This document shows positions 52,200 through 64,000 of a stretch of DNA of 64,000 nucleotides, piece by piece. Below the pieces are notes generated by a model. The model ran no database searches, had not been told where the DNA came from, and saw nothing but the letters and a program-made list of their open reading frames with translations. Numbering within the stretch: the first letter of the stretch is position 1; every line of letters begins with the position of its first letter. The position numbers and the translations under genes were made by a program. Source of the stretch: Sipunculus nudus (lineage: Eukaryota > Annelida > Sipuncula > Golfingiida > Sipunculidae); contig CM049321.1 in assembly GCA_026874595.1 (NCBI GenBank), positions 23,181,979-23,245,978 of the forward strand, given 5' to 3'.

Positions 52200-55100
52200 A
52201 TCTTCACAGTCCTCATCTATGCCTGGCTGAATATCTTTGATGTTGCAACTGAAAAGCCAGCATCCGAAAACTTCCGTACATGGGATATTGTTCTTGCGAC
52301 AGCTGCATTTTCTTCGCATCCATGTTTGCACCCACACTTTATGAGGTGCAATACTGCTTCAGGAGCTGGTGGATTGAAACAGCGAACAGGAGAGAAGTGA
52401 CTCAAATGTCAAACCAAATGCAGCTGGTCCTGGGAGACGTGGTGGATTTTCAGTAGCCTTTCTCCAAATCATGGATAGCATGAGTCTTTGGTTCTGCCAG
52501 CAAATTTCCCAGACATATCGGAACCTGTCAGAGCATTAAAATCCAACAGTGCAGAAGCACGCTTTGGTCCCAAGATATTGTATATGCTCTGCACAGAGAT
52601 GTCCCCTCTTCAGCCTGCCACTTCCTGTGAGAAAGGTTGTACATATTGGTAAGCTTGGATACATGTAGACAACAAGACGTCCGTGTCTGGCGAACTGACA
52701 ACAAGCTCTGCATCATTGGGAACATTACGAGCATGCAGTACAAGCAAAATGTCTGCTTCTTCTTGGCTGTGAGTGAGGAGTGAACATGGAATATCAGCAT
52801 TGCCCTTTGTTTGTCACAATTAGTTTTTTTCAATCTCTTGTTGGGGCTGTTGCTGTGACATACAACCTGACCAAATACTCGGTCAGTGCTCCTTTCGTCC
52901 AGATATCTGAGAGAAAGTCCTTCAGGGAAATGTTCTGGATTAAAGTGGTGTCTTTCACTTGGTAATATGTTGACTTTTCCTTGGTCCTTATTGTCCTCAT
53001 CTGTTCTTTGAGTGATGTTCTTATGTACCGGTCGAAGACCAATCTGACCTCATCATACTGTGCTGCCATGTTACAGATTATCTTCAGAAAGGCATCTGCA
53101 AAGTTTTGACATGTTTTCATTTGTTCTGTTTTGGTAACTGAATTAACTACAGTCTTCCATCAATGATGATCACTTTGTGTGATGATGATTCACCTGCTGG
53201 ATCCACATGTGCATGTTCCCCTGTTGTGTCTGCAACCTGTATGGGTTCTTGCGTTGCTTGGTTATCAGATAGTTCACTTCCAGTTGCCCCGATCCTGTCA
53301 CCTTGGACCTGTTGTGTTGTATCCAGCTTCTCAAGATGATGGAGTACTGAAGCCTTATCATATGCAAACAGGAGGGATCCATCTGAAGCAAACAGAGATC
53401 GAGGCACCACACCAAACTCGTAAGTACCAATGCACTCCTTGAGGTCCAGCTCTGGTCGACTTCTAGAAATAACAATAAAGCGTTGCAAAAGTCCTCACTC
53501 TTCTTTGATTTAGACAACCTTGTCTCCAATTCTAATTTCGGACATTGCATTTGCACTTTTGAAAGTTCTCAGTTTCTTTTTGGACATTTTGTCCCACACA
53601 GAGAGTTTTCCTTCTGTTAGGCGTTCATTGACAAAACTTTCAAACATCTGTTTTCAAATCTCATCACGCTGAATGATATCGTTGGTAGCAGTTTCAGTCA
53701 TAACTGCTTTGGTGAGCAGGTTGTTTCCGTGCTCATGAAATACTGTGGTGAGTTTGACTGCGTTTTGTGTTAATCGGGTGAGTTTTCCCCTTGTAAGCTC
53801 ATGATGCTGTGTTCTTTTCTCTTTGTTGCCAGTGCAGTACTGTCTCTCAAATTCTTGTTGTACATTCGAAAGTTCAGGGGCGATGAGAAAGTATTTGTCC
53901 AGTGATTTTTCATTCTGCGTGATTCCAACAATGCCTCCAATAACCTTGAGTTCACGATTCTCATGTTCAATCCCATGGTCCGGGCCTATTGATGTGAATC
54001 CAGCAACACCTTTGGTGACACAAAAATTCCCCTTCATGAACTCTGCCCAGATCTCAGGATGCTGCTGTTCTGTCTGTTGCATAGTGGAAATGTACAGTGG
54101 TAGAAGGCGCGCATAGTTTAAATGATCATGGGCAAAGAAGTACTTCGTTAGTGATTCCTGACTCTGCATGTGCAGCAATAGGTCGCGTTGTCTTGTGGCT
54201 GGCACAAATTGGAGGATGGTCTCGAACTGCTTCATGTAGTTTCCGATGAAACGCTGAATTTTGTTTTCAGTGTCTTCAGATTGTTTGATCTTTCGGAATA
54301 TGTCCCTGGATTCTAACATTTCGAATGTTTTCGTAACGGCATCACTGAGATTGTGTCTGCTTCCTGAGTCAGTATTGATGTCTTGCTGATACGCTTCTCC
54401 CAAAAGAGTGGACGTTTCCTTCAAGAAAGCTTTTTCATCAGGCTGAAGTTCAAGGAATTTTCGGAAGTACAAACTGTACAAAGCGAGCAAGTTAATTGTA
54501 TGAGCTTCCTGTGCTCGATACATGTGTTTCCCGTTGAGTATTTGTGTTACTGTTATAGGTGAGTAAAGTCCAGCCTCGACCCATGCCTGGTCAATACCAC
54601 TGCCTTCCACATATTTTCCCAAGGCAGCCAGTGCCCAGAACACGATGTGCAGCTCACCAGGGCGAAACAAAACTGTTTCTGGATGTTCTCTCTCTTCATC
54701 CACAACTTCATGGCCATTTCGTACAGCTGAAGATCAAGAGTCACAACTGTGATAGCTTCTGGTCCCATGGCATGAGTAGCGATATCACGTGCTCTCGTCA
54801 GGGTGTCATAACCTGTTGGTGGCAAGCGTATTAAAGGTGGTACTAAGGCAATGTTTGTCTTGAGGCCAGACAGAGACAATAGAGAGTTGAAGGCGCCCCA
54901 TGTTCCTGGAGAAGTTGAACTTGGTTTTACTTCTACTTCGCTTTCGTTGAGGTCCAAACAGCCAATAATCCATGCCACATCCTTCTCCTTATTTGGCTCT
55001 GTGCTGGACTTGCAGGAATTCAGTGTGCAAACACACTTTTTGTTCGTTGGTACTGGTTTGACCGATCGATGTCAAGTGGTGTTCTTGGGGATTTGTCAGA

Positions 55101-56697
55101 TTCACTCTGGTATCCCCAGTGGCAGTGCCATGGAGTGTATTAGTGCCACAAGCTGTTGATTCAAGAAAATCTATGTTGTCCAGCGCAAACCAAACAAACA
55201 TGTCATTCACCAACCAAGGTGGTCGATAAACACCTCCAATGGATTTAATCTTCTCAAGAACAATATTTGTGATGGCAGTCTCTATCTCCATAACCTTTTT
55301 GTACGGAACGGTGAGGTCTAGTTGGCTTAGCATCCCTACAATGGACTTGGACCTAGTGTTTTTGTGCACATGTAGACCTAAGCCGACGCTAATGGGAGTT
55401 ACAGTGCGGTATTTGAAAGCGACGTCTTCATGTTTAGTTTCATAGGAGACCTGCCGATCAGATTTGTATGCACACACAAAATGTTATGCCAACACAGATA
55501 CACTCTGGTTCAGAGATTTGGTCCTGATGGTCGTTTTAACCTGATGTAAACCTTGGGTAGCATCCTTGCAGAAGAGTTGAAGCAAAGTAGGTGGTTCATA
55601 ATTATCAAATGTTCCTTCGAACTTCCATGGTGTTGCACTTGCAATGTCTCTCCTCAATATTTTAGCTGCTTTCAGAAGGATTTTCACATCTTCTTTTAGG
55701 CTTTTTGTATATGTGGCCATAGCATCAGCTAACAGGGTTTCTTTGGCTTTGGTAGAAAGGACTTGCTCAGGTTTGGTTTTTCTGGAGGCCTGGTGAAGTG
55801 CACATCAGGGATGTTGTCCAGAATCAGTTGCTTTAAGTGTGGTTTGTATCGTGGATTGTTGGGTAAGGCGAACCCATTGGTTTCTAGAAAACCATGATAT
55901 AATTGTTCAATGTCATTCATATTCAAAGCAGAACTGTTGGCTGGGTCATTGATTTCAGTTTCCACCATGTCAAGTATCTCCAGGTTAGACACTAACCGAG
56001 AAAATTGAATCTGTTGTTTCGGGAGTCTACTGGCTTTTTCTATGTCTCGCTTTGCATGGCTTAAGCACAGAAGATGATATTTCATGTCCTCACCAACTGC
56101 TGTAATGAGATCGGATGAGCCTACAATATTGCTCAATCTGACTTTGAGAAGTGCATTTTTTTTGTCTGTTGGTCAATGGCGTTGAGATGAGCTCCCATAT
56201 TTTCAGTTGCAACATCGTGCAATTTGTCTGCTTGAACTCCCAGACAAATGACACACATTTCCTTGTCAAATGTCTGACTTCAGGTAGATCGCTGTGACGT
56301 GGAAGCACTTTCAGATGTAGCATCAAATTTTGGCGCCGTCCTTTTTTTTATTTTACATAACTGGCACTGCCTGTCGCTTGTCCTTTCTCGTATCTGATCC
56401 TAGCTCGTTCAATGCATGTTTTATGTGTGAGATCCTTATAGCATATCTTGTGGTAGGAAATACCAGTCTGTAACAGTTCATCGGCAGACAAACCTTAATG
56501 CGACACTTCAATGCAGAGAACTCTGTTTCCCCATATGAACATCGAACATTAGTGGTTGTAATTAGTTTCTCTACTGAAGGCAAAGAAGGATGAAGCACAT
56601 AGTTTGTATAATCTGTCTGCTTGCTGCTCAACTGACAAATAAAGCATAGCGCAAAATCCACCCTTTTTGACTTCTTGTTAGATGCTGACTCTGCCAT
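52200..56697 (-). pseudogene. Large multidomain protein with FEN1/XPG-like nuclease and CXC domain, broken by frameshifts
   Basis: One intronless coding region of about 1,450 codons starting at ATG 56697 (MAESASNKKSKR), now split by several frameshifts and stops. In order: Cys/His modules (LCFICQ with YHKICYKDLTHKTC; then MCVICLG with KYHLLCLSH); a middle domain with PISVGLGLHVHKNTRSK, WFALDNIDF, NTLHGTA, VVTLDLQLYEMA and GELHIVFWAL. A nuclease domain resembling FEN1/XPG/PIN-like proteins follows: IIIDGR, VRLVFDRYIRTSLKEQMR, HSQEEADILLVLHA, SSPDTDVLL and LTGSDMSGKFAG. Last is PPAPEAVLHLIKCGCKHG with CSCRKNNIPCTEVFGC, a CXC cysteine cluster. I recall similar multi-copy unnamed proteins in invertebrate genomes. 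The role is inferred: a transposase or its partner. Confidence 0.7.
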
Positions 56698-57041
56698 CTT
56701 GCTTAATTTGAGGCCTCTAAGCTATGTTATCATGGATTATGGTTGCTGTGGGTACTTGTAGCCTGCAAAAAAAGAAAAGAATGTATTTGTATTAACACCA
56801 TAAGATTGATAAAAGGAACTTTATCCTAATGCGAACAATCACTGCCGATTACTGAATTCGAACATCAAGTTCCGGGCAGCCATATTAGAATGGCGGCCTT
56901 TGTCTGAAAGTGTACAAAATAAAAGATTAGTTGTCAGGTGAAAAAGATTGTTACCATAGTCACCTTTATTTACAATTTTCCAAACAGTATGCATGCTGAA
57001 AAAAATTTTGCTTCAAATTTATGCCTTTTTGCTAATGGGGC

Positions 57042-57161
57042 GGCCATCTTGGATTTCAGTCCGTTAGAATGCTAAAATAATGCCACCCTATTTTTTTTAA
57101 TGTTTATACTATCATCTAACAAAATCATTTGAGTTTTTGCTTTTACCAAAAAAAAATACGC
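57042..57161 (-). repeat. Right terminal inverted repeat of the nuclease-bearing element
   Basis: Reverse complement of the left end. It reads GCCATCTTGGATTTCA, then AATGCCACCCTA and GAGTTTTTGCTTTTAC on the plus strand. Confidence 0.7.
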
Positions 57162-58639
57162 AGAGTTTTTTTTTATGACAAATGAGCCTACACTATAACA
57201 AGAGCTGAGCTTTTGTGAAAATTTCGTAATTTGTATAGCGTAAGATGGCAGTCCAAACGTGCACTTGACGTCACCGTCGCCTGAAAAAGCAGATCCTTTG
57301 GTCACTCAAGAACCATTCAAGAAAGAGCCACGATCATAAAAGTCAGACGAAGCGAAAGAAAATGCACAGAACGTTGTAGTTTTACACTTTACACTGTAGT
57401 TGTACACTTTTCTTGTCTGAATGGGCCTCAAAATCACAGAATTTTGAGTCCAAGTTGATCTTCGTACAGTTAGTCTTGTTTTTTTTATGAAGTTTTCCAA
57501 ATCTTTTCCATTCAAATATCTTCAAATCGCTGCCTGTTTAATGAAACAGCCTCTATGTGATACAAAAATACAGTTGGAGTAAATAAATTGACATTAACTG
57601 CCTTGGTATATTATCTGAGTACACTTGTCTTTTTTTATGACAGATTTTTTTTTCCTTTTTCATTGATGACTTACAAAACAAGAAAATATTATTACAGTTG
57701 GCTGACTATGAAGATTCGTTTCTAAAGGAAGATTTGTTCTGAAGATTGGTTCCAAATTAATTTTGAAAAACGCTTTAAATATGATAAGGTACCAGTTTCC
57801 TATTTCAATATTTGAGAATAACACTAAGCCTCGGAGGTGTTCTCAAGCTGACATTAGGGTGACTAAAATTCAAGAGAGGGACAAATTCATATTAAAATAA
57901 TTATATATTTAATTGAGGGCTGAATCAAATATTTTAACTAATATTTTGAGTGTATAGATGTTCCATTTATGATTTAGATTTAACCACGATTTGGACACCG
58001 TATATTAACATATGTTTTAAACTGGGTATCAGTGTAAAATAACTGGCTATTTTCAACAGCTCAAGTTTGGAATCAAGTCAACCTAAACTGCTGGACTTTA
58101 AATTACTTTTCAATTACTAATTAGACCACTTTAATGTGCCTACCACAGCCCAAACTGGCTGTTCCAGTAGTGAATGAACCATTCAGTAGCTATGCATACC
58201 GGGTTGATGGGTATTCTTCGATCTGACAGTCACAAGACTTTCTTATGTCAGTGAGGCAAAGAAACTGCTATAGACAATACCTTGATTGGACAACCTATTC
58301 GTTGACCCAGATACTTGGTACTCAGAGATAAGGTAAGATAGGGTAAGGTACCCCTGGCGCAGTGCAATGTTTACCTAGCAGTTGCACTTAATGTTCAACA
58401 CGAAACTATGGTCCCTTTCATGCATTGTGTCATATTGTCCGAAACTGAAATATAAAGGGTTTGCATAACCCTAAAAGTTTACCTGTATAAAGATTCTGAG
58501 AGCGGCTTGTCTGAGAAAAAAAAAATTGTAGAACAGTATGGGATATCTAAGGATGCATTGGGCAACTTATCAAAATATTAGACAGATTTAAACAAAAGGA
58601 TCAATGCTTTTAATTAGCTTATGTCTATCGATATATGTT

Positions 58640-58684
<45 letters not shown>

Positions 58685-58960
58685 TAAGTATCGCAGTGTT
58701 TATTTTGTGCTTGGCAGGGCCTCCGGACTGGAGCACTCCAGGATATGTATATATATTGCTGAATAAACCGACTTTTATATACATATCTTCGCGCTGCCTT
58801 GCCTTGACTCACGCCGGGTGACCTGGGCTTTTGCCAAGAACACCCGTTAAATATATACTAACAATATTTACTTTTTAACCTTAATGTTTAAAAACAGGTA
58901 TAAAGAGCATGCATCATTTTGATGAAGTACTCTCAAAACAGGAGCAGCTATTGAAATATT
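57162..58960. other. Gene-free stretch; CA/AT microsatellite
   Basis: AT-rich sequence. A (CA)n tract lies at 58645-58671, followed by ATATAT. A segment at 58690-58860 contains CTGAATAAACCG and could be a small LTR or repeat fragment. No gene was seen. Confidence 0.45.
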
Positions 58961-58964
58961 TCAA

Positions 58965-59078
58965 AGTAGGTGGCAGTACTCAATGCGGAAGCTATAACCT
59001 CCATATAGTGGGCACCTCTATAGAGTGGACAGTTTGGCCCAGTTCCAAGGTTGCCCACATTATAGAGGTTCGACTGTA
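58965..59078. mobile_element. Single end of a Tigger/pogo-type MITE
   Basis: Read on the minus strand from 59078 it starts TACAGTCGAACCTCTATAAT, the typical CAGT(C/T)-AACCTC start of Tigger-family inverted ends. Internal copies of CACTCTATAGAGGTGCCCAC and TATATGGAGGTTATAG follow. The opposite end was not found. Confidence 0.5.
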
Positions 59079-61620
59079 TTTAATCTTCTTGAAAGAAATG
59101 TCGGAGCAGCTGGCGCTCAAAATTGGTTATTTACTGTTGAAAATCAAAATAGAAATTGTTGATGCGGGGGCTTAAATTGACGCGTATGGTGCCTGAGAGC
59201 CATACCTTTTATTATTTTGGCCTTACATTAAAATTTTAAGTACGATTGAAGTTATTTGGATATAATATAACTAAATCCTCTCTATTCAGTAACCAACAAT
59301 AGTTGCCCCTTGCGAAAAGATTCTTGAGCCCCCCCCCCCCCCCCCCCCCTTACCCTCGATTGGGTTCCTATTTTTTAATCGGTAAAACCTTCACGAATGA
59401 TCTAATTTGTGCGTTAAATGTCCCTTTTCCCCAATTCCGTGGAAACTGTCGAATCACTTCATACGATTACTCGTTTACGTATACTTTTACGTCAATCCTG
59501 AAAACCAGTTAATCTTTGATGTTTATAGAATTTTGCAATACCGGGACTTGGGTTTATTAATGACTCCTAATTTTTCGGATTGGATTTCAATCGTATTTTA
59601 TGGCGACATGAGATTCTTTCAATCTACAAAATGTGGGGATATAATATGCAATGTCCCCCCGTTGACCAAGCCAGAAAGATGAAGCGGGGGCACATAGTTT
59701 ATTTGCCAGAAATTGACCCCTCCCACCCCCGGTCGGAATTTTCTCGACCCCCCCTAGTGTTCTTCCTTGAGGTGTCCTTAATTCATTTCTAGGTGTTTTC
59801 AAACATATAAATCCAGTGAACCCCCAGAAAATCAATTTCTTTTTATAAAACGCGTACTGCATATGAATACCTTTTTTTTCTGGCGCGACTTTCAATTGGT
59901 TTGTGGAACATAACTTTCTTATTATACATGATAAGTGCATAAATTTGGCATCAATGGAAATGGAAGAACATTAGCTTCAAAATTAGTCTGAACCCCTTAA
60001 ACATGGTTGTGGCGACTGTAGAGTGGGTTCCGGCATTCTGCCTCACCCCTTCGAAAAAAAAATTACATTATTCGTTATTTACATAAAGATGTTTCTGCAG
60101 AGATAACGTATGTCGGTTACCAAATACAGCAGGAACGGCTGCAACTGTCACCTCCAAGTGTTTTATTGATAGTTGGACTGGTATTTCGAATGAAGCTAAC
60201 TTCTGCAAGCCAATTATAATATAAATCTTTCCTTTCATACCATTTTTTAAGACGATCAAAAGATGACTTAAGCAGTATGAGGTGTGCAGAATTATTATAA
60301 GATTTGTCTTTACGTTGCTTTAGCTTTTGCTGATCACAAGTGTTTGCATCGATTTTATTTTGTCCAGTGCCCCGCATATTGATCCCAGGACCAGTCATTG
60401 TTAATTGCAAGTATCGCCACGTGGTTGTCTTGAGTGAGTCAAAATGGTCCTTTCACTTCCTCCTGCTCAAATCAGGAAATATGACAAAGTAGCTTTTATG
60501 TGATGGATAGCTTTACCTTAGCGTAATTAGACTAACATATGTGTTATATGAATAATGTTATTCATCTGTTTTAATTGTGCGGCTGTTAACCAATTATTAG
60601 CCGCGTATCTGTTTTCTGGCCAACGATGATTCTCCTTATATGAGCTTGGCTACTAAGTATCATTACGTGCTTGATATTCAGTGAATGATTATCGATATAC
60701 AGGGGCCTTTGACATGTAATACTTAAACGATAGGTGACATTGTATGTTATACCTTGCGATTTCCATGCATTTTCTGCCATTTTCCACGATATCGTTGAAT
60801 ATCAATGAAAATCGAACTGCGTGAGAACATCCATTATACATTTCTTTTGTAGAAATCGTAGCCGACTAGTGACTCGGAGGGCGGAGGTTAGGGGGGGGGG
60901 GGGGGGGGGAGTGTTGGTAGAGGGGGGGGGGGGGCTTAACACCCTGGCTCAAGTAAACAGGCGTGCGGGATGTGGAAGTTAATTTAATAAATCTCTTGCA
61001 TATAGAAGTATTGTTACGAAAACAGCACCAAACTCAAAATCGGAGCTACTTTTTAATATGAAGATCATATTAACATTTTTCTTTTGGCCGTATTTGGGTT
61101 AAAATCCATACGTGCAATCTACTATAGCAGATACCACATACGCCGCACAGCACGTCAACGACAGAAAATTAATTTTTCAAAAATTTCCCCAAACAGTATT
61201 GATTGTGTCAATCTAAGTTAAGGGTTTTTTATGGCTCTAAACACTAGCTTCTGATCATATTAAAAAACTTTTCAATCATGAAGTGGAGTCCCATTCCGTG
61301 CGTTTGTCCGCCGACACGCCGACATTTTTACGAGAGACCGAAGAATTTCATAATCTTTGGGAATTTGGTGAGATGGCGACTTTGGATCTCCATCCCCCCC
61401 CCCCCCCCCAACCCCCCACCGCTCAAGGAAAACAAAATCACACATAGGTCCTTGCGAAAGGACAAGGCATATTTACCAACAATATTGAAACCCCTCTCCA
61501 CCCCCCCACCTCCCCCCCCCCCCACACACACATGCACAATTGTTATCATAACGCTTCTTTCCTCCACAACACTTTATCAACTGGACTGTGGGTCGGTCTG
61601 TAAATTGAGTGTCTTGTGAG
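59079..61620. other. Gene-free stretch with poly-C/poly-G tracts
   Basis: C-run at 59331-59349, G-runs at 60891-60910 and 60921-60934, C-runs at 61395-61410 and 61511-61522. Frames through these are low-complexity. No supported gene. Confidence 0.5.
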
Positions 61621-61623
61621 ACA

Positions 61624-61695
61624 CCGTGGTCGGCTTTTTATTCGCGAAGGTTTCTAATTCGCCATATTCACGTAAGGAAATCACGACTATACAAT
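61624..61695. mobile_element. Left-end fragment of the TTCGCGAA-type MITE
   Basis: CCGTGGTCGGCTTTTTATTC, GCGAAGGTTTCTAATTCGC, then GGAAATCACGACTATACAAT, as in the left end of 49122-49496. Confidence 0.45.
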
Positions 61696-61732
61696 CGTAG
61701 AAAGGCCGGGGCCATTTTTGTTATTTTTATTT

Positions 61733-62135
61733 CTGAAGGAAACCACCTCCATTTTAGTGCTCTCTAAAGTAATTCTTAATCTAAGTATATGCATATGCAG
61801 ACTTCCGTTTCGGTTTGGGACTGCGTGTAAGGGTGGTAGCACACTCTTTCTATCTTGTTATTTTTTTTTTTTTTGGTATCCTGGTGTCACCCAGGCCAGG
61901 TGTCTACCGCACCTGCTGGTCCTGTGTGAGTAATCATCTTCATTGCTGAGTCATAACACAAAAGAACCCCAAAAGGCGCATTTGTTTGTGAGTGATAAAC
62001 GGCAGTGGGACGCAGCCTTCCCATGAAGCCTGCAGATATCTCATCCTCGGTGAGTACCGACCGTGAAAATCGCACCGCCTGGGCTGAGATTTGAACTCAC
62101 GACCTCCCGGCTTTACCCCAGAGCCATTTTTTTTT
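61733..62135 (-). mobile_element. tRNA-derived SINE, copy 2
   Basis: Same layout as 10256-10660. Box B is GAGTTCAAATCTC at 62086-62098, followed by the shared body and ACCTCCATTTT near the left end. A T-run flanks the head at about 62128-62140. Confidence 0.55.
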
Positions 62136-62587
62136 TTTTAAACACTGTCTGTCTTTGGTTTTTACCTTTCATGTATATAATATATTAGGGCTTCAAGTAC
62201 ATTGAAGCCAGCTAGTTACCATCCCAATTGATGCGATTTTTGGATCACGCATCATACATACTGAATCATGTACCCCATTGGGTAGGGACAGGGGGATCCT
62301 CTTTACCCCCCGCAAACCCCGCCTATATTTTCCGAACAGGAGGAAATATATATATTATATCCCCTCGTAATATTCCAATTAAAAGAATGGTGTCCTGCCA
62401 TAAAAAATGACACCGTTTGAATGCATATAAATATGATTAATTGAAAAATAAAGTTTCTTTAAATACTATTTAACTGCATTTCTTCAGAAATGATTGAAAT
62501 ACAAAAATAACTGAGAATTGGATATGATTCAAACATTATGGAACCGAGCCATCTGTCAAATCAATAGTTCATGCAGGTGTTTTTAAG

Positions 62588-63594
62588 CCTGCGTCAAAAT
62601 TATTCTCGCATGTCCAAAACCTATCCCGTCCGACTTCTCTGCGGTGTTTCCTCGATCACTGCGGACTCCGCCACGATTTTTTGGGGTCGAACGACGATCG
62701 CAGGGCACCGAAACCTGTTCTTAAATCAGCGATTTTTCAATGGCTATTTTTGAGGTCGCAGAGCTCGTAAACAGGTCACCCGTAGATCGCTCGGGCAGCG
62801 GCCAAAATGCGATCGATATTCGGGCAGAAAATCCGGCGATTCTAGACGAATTTTTGCTTAAAATTCGGACGGAGGTCGACAGAGCTGGGCGGCAACCGCA
62901 TGGGCTCCAATTGATACTCGAACGACCCCCTCCCGTATTCCGCCCGACTTGTCCAAACCCGAACTTGCTGCAAACGCGCTCCGTGCAGTTATCGGGCCCC
63001 CGTCGGGCGGCTTCGGCCTCCGGTCTGGTTCCTCCGATCAACTCAGCTTCCTATTCATGCTCCGATGAAGCGGACACGGGCTATCGTGCCACCTTCTTCT
63101 TGGAAACGGGTGTCTTTGCTCCCTTGAACTCCTTTGGTGGCATCTTAGATAGCCAGAATTACTTTGCAGCTGCGCAGTGCTTTTCACTTTATATGTCAAA
63201 CTTAAGAAATGTGATGTGATAAACATTTTACATTTCATATATATATATACTCAAGGCGCGGACGTCGGACGATGTCAGGTAGGACGTAGGGGAAGACCGC
63301 CAGGGCGTCGCCCGGGTGTCTGGCGGGCATCGACAGACAAAATGACCATAGACCGCAACTTGGCAGCGCCTGCAATTATGCAGGGCGGTCTTCGCCCGAC
63401 TACCTTATGTTAACTGTCGGCTGCCGGGCAATTTTAGATCATTATTGTTAAATGGGCACCGCCCGATTCCGTCCGATATGTGACAGGTTAGATTTTAAGC
63501 GTAAAATACGCTCGGCTTCCTGGCGGGCTTGGAATACGGCGTCCTCCTTGCGACCCACAAATTCGGCCGGAGGACGTTGAATATGTGACGCAGG
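62588..63594. mobile_element. GC-rich MITE-like element with CCTGCGTCA ends
   Basis: CCTGCGTCAAAATTATTC on the left is mirrored by GAATATGTGACGCAGG on the right; the inverted match is imperfect after the first nine bases. The interior is sharply GC-richer than its surroundings and rich in CGCCCGA/TCGGGC motifs. Flanks TTAAG occur on both sides (offset by one base). A 159-residue frame at 62740-63219 crosses it but shows no family motif, so I do not call a gene. Confidence 0.45.
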
Positions 63595-64000
63595 ATTAAG
63601 CATGATAATTGGAACTTTATTTTAATGGCTATATAATTACCCTTTAGCGGATACGAAGGAAGGACAAGGGGCATCGATGAGGAGGCCCAGCGCGGGGGTC
63701 AGAACCTCCCACACCAAACCTACTTGGCCGACACATACCCCCAGGGCTTATCTGCTGCCCCCCCCCCCCCCCCCATGAGAGCGTGGTATGACATCGTGAA
63801 TAAAGCTCCAAATTTTAAACGTGCGACACCAGTTCTTGTTGATTTACCGCTGATAACATTATTTTATTGATAAAATGATTGGGGAAGTTAAAATTGGTTA
63901 ACATAGTTGCAATTGCAATTAGATAGCTGAGTGGGGATTACACCCCCCCCCCCCCCAAATTCTGAAGTAAATTGCGTCTTTGTAATAAAGAACTAGAAAT
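63595..64000. other. Gene-free right edge
   Basis: Contains poly-C runs at 63757-63774 and 63943-63957 and otherwise unremarkable sequence. Confidence 0.5.

Larger units (their letters stand above)
51611..57161 (-). mobile_element. DNA-transposon-like element with about 120-bp inverted ends and a large nuclease gene
   Basis: The left end (51611-51736) and the reverse complement of the right end (57042-57161) align over their whole length. They share GTAAAAGCAAAAACTC (one mismatch), TAGGGTGGCATT, CATTCTAA and TGAAATCCAAGATGGC. Between them is one long minus-strand coding region (see 52200-56697). It leaves about 460 bp on the left and 345 bp on the right. Terminal inverted repeats around a single gene are the layout of a DNA transposon. 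Target duplication is not evident, and similarity fades outward, so the exact ends may lie slightly further out. Confidence 0.75.

Noticed and set aside
57072-57515. Two minus-strand frames beside the right inverted repeat as a second gene of the element
   Set aside because: They overlap or lie outside the inverted repeat, have low-complexity stretches and show no family resemblance.
62740-63219. 159-codon plus-strand frame
   Set aside because: It crosses a GC-rich MITE-like block, shows no family motif, and its composition is explained by GC content.

Overview
This is a gene-poor, AT-rich, intron-containing eukaryotic window that looks like a marine invertebrate, possibly a mollusc or another lophotrochozoan. 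The evidence is long (AT)n microsatellites, several MITE families, tRNA-derived SINEs, tails of a common marine-invertebrate dispersed repeat, and decayed Ty3/gypsy and pogo/Tigger elements. I cannot name the species.

Host genes. The minus strand carries a tandem array of acyl-CoA thioesterase / bile acid-CoA:amino acid N-acyltransferase (ACOT/BAAT family) genes. Copy A (39516 down to 33262) and copy B (23438 down to 12925) can each be spliced by eye into eight exons of identical length (250, 270, 170, 114, 86, 88, 202, 125 bp). Each gives an open 434-residue protein with a Ser-Asp-His triad and a C-terminal SKL peroxisomal signal. Copy C (5527 down to the left edge) has four exons in the window. 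It has a stop in exon 1 and a 26-bp deletion at the nucleophile exon, so it is a pseudogene. B and C share long intron similarity and are the younger pair; A and B share their 3' flanks.

Mobile DNA. Introns of copy C and copy B hold a miniature LTR element (TRIM type) whose LTR contains tRNA-like box A and box B. It has a tRNA-Pro-type primer binding site and a polypurine tract. B also carries an 880-bp solo LTR and a PIF/Harbinger-type MITE. Between A and B lies a decayed Ty3/gypsy element (about 24.3-29.6 kb) whose first ORF is an SGNH-hydrolase-like protein. It is followed by a 19-copy, 50-bp minisatellite that grew from one segment of a MITE. To the right of A are a decayed pogo/Tigger transposase with a PHD-like finger (41.5-44.1 kb), a 674-bp tandem duplication, and several MITEs.

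Most unusual region. At 51.6-57.2 kb, inverted repeats of about 120 bp flank one long, broken, intronless minus-strand gene. It encodes N-terminal Cys/His modules, a middle domain with a DNIDF motif, a FEN1/XPG-like (PIN-like) nuclease domain with its acidic residues, and a C-terminal CXC cysteine cluster. It looks like a DNA transposon of a kind I cannot match to a named superfamily.

The remaining stretches (6.5-7.8, 9.1-10.2, 47.6-51.0 and 57.2-64 kb) show only repeats and no gene I can support.
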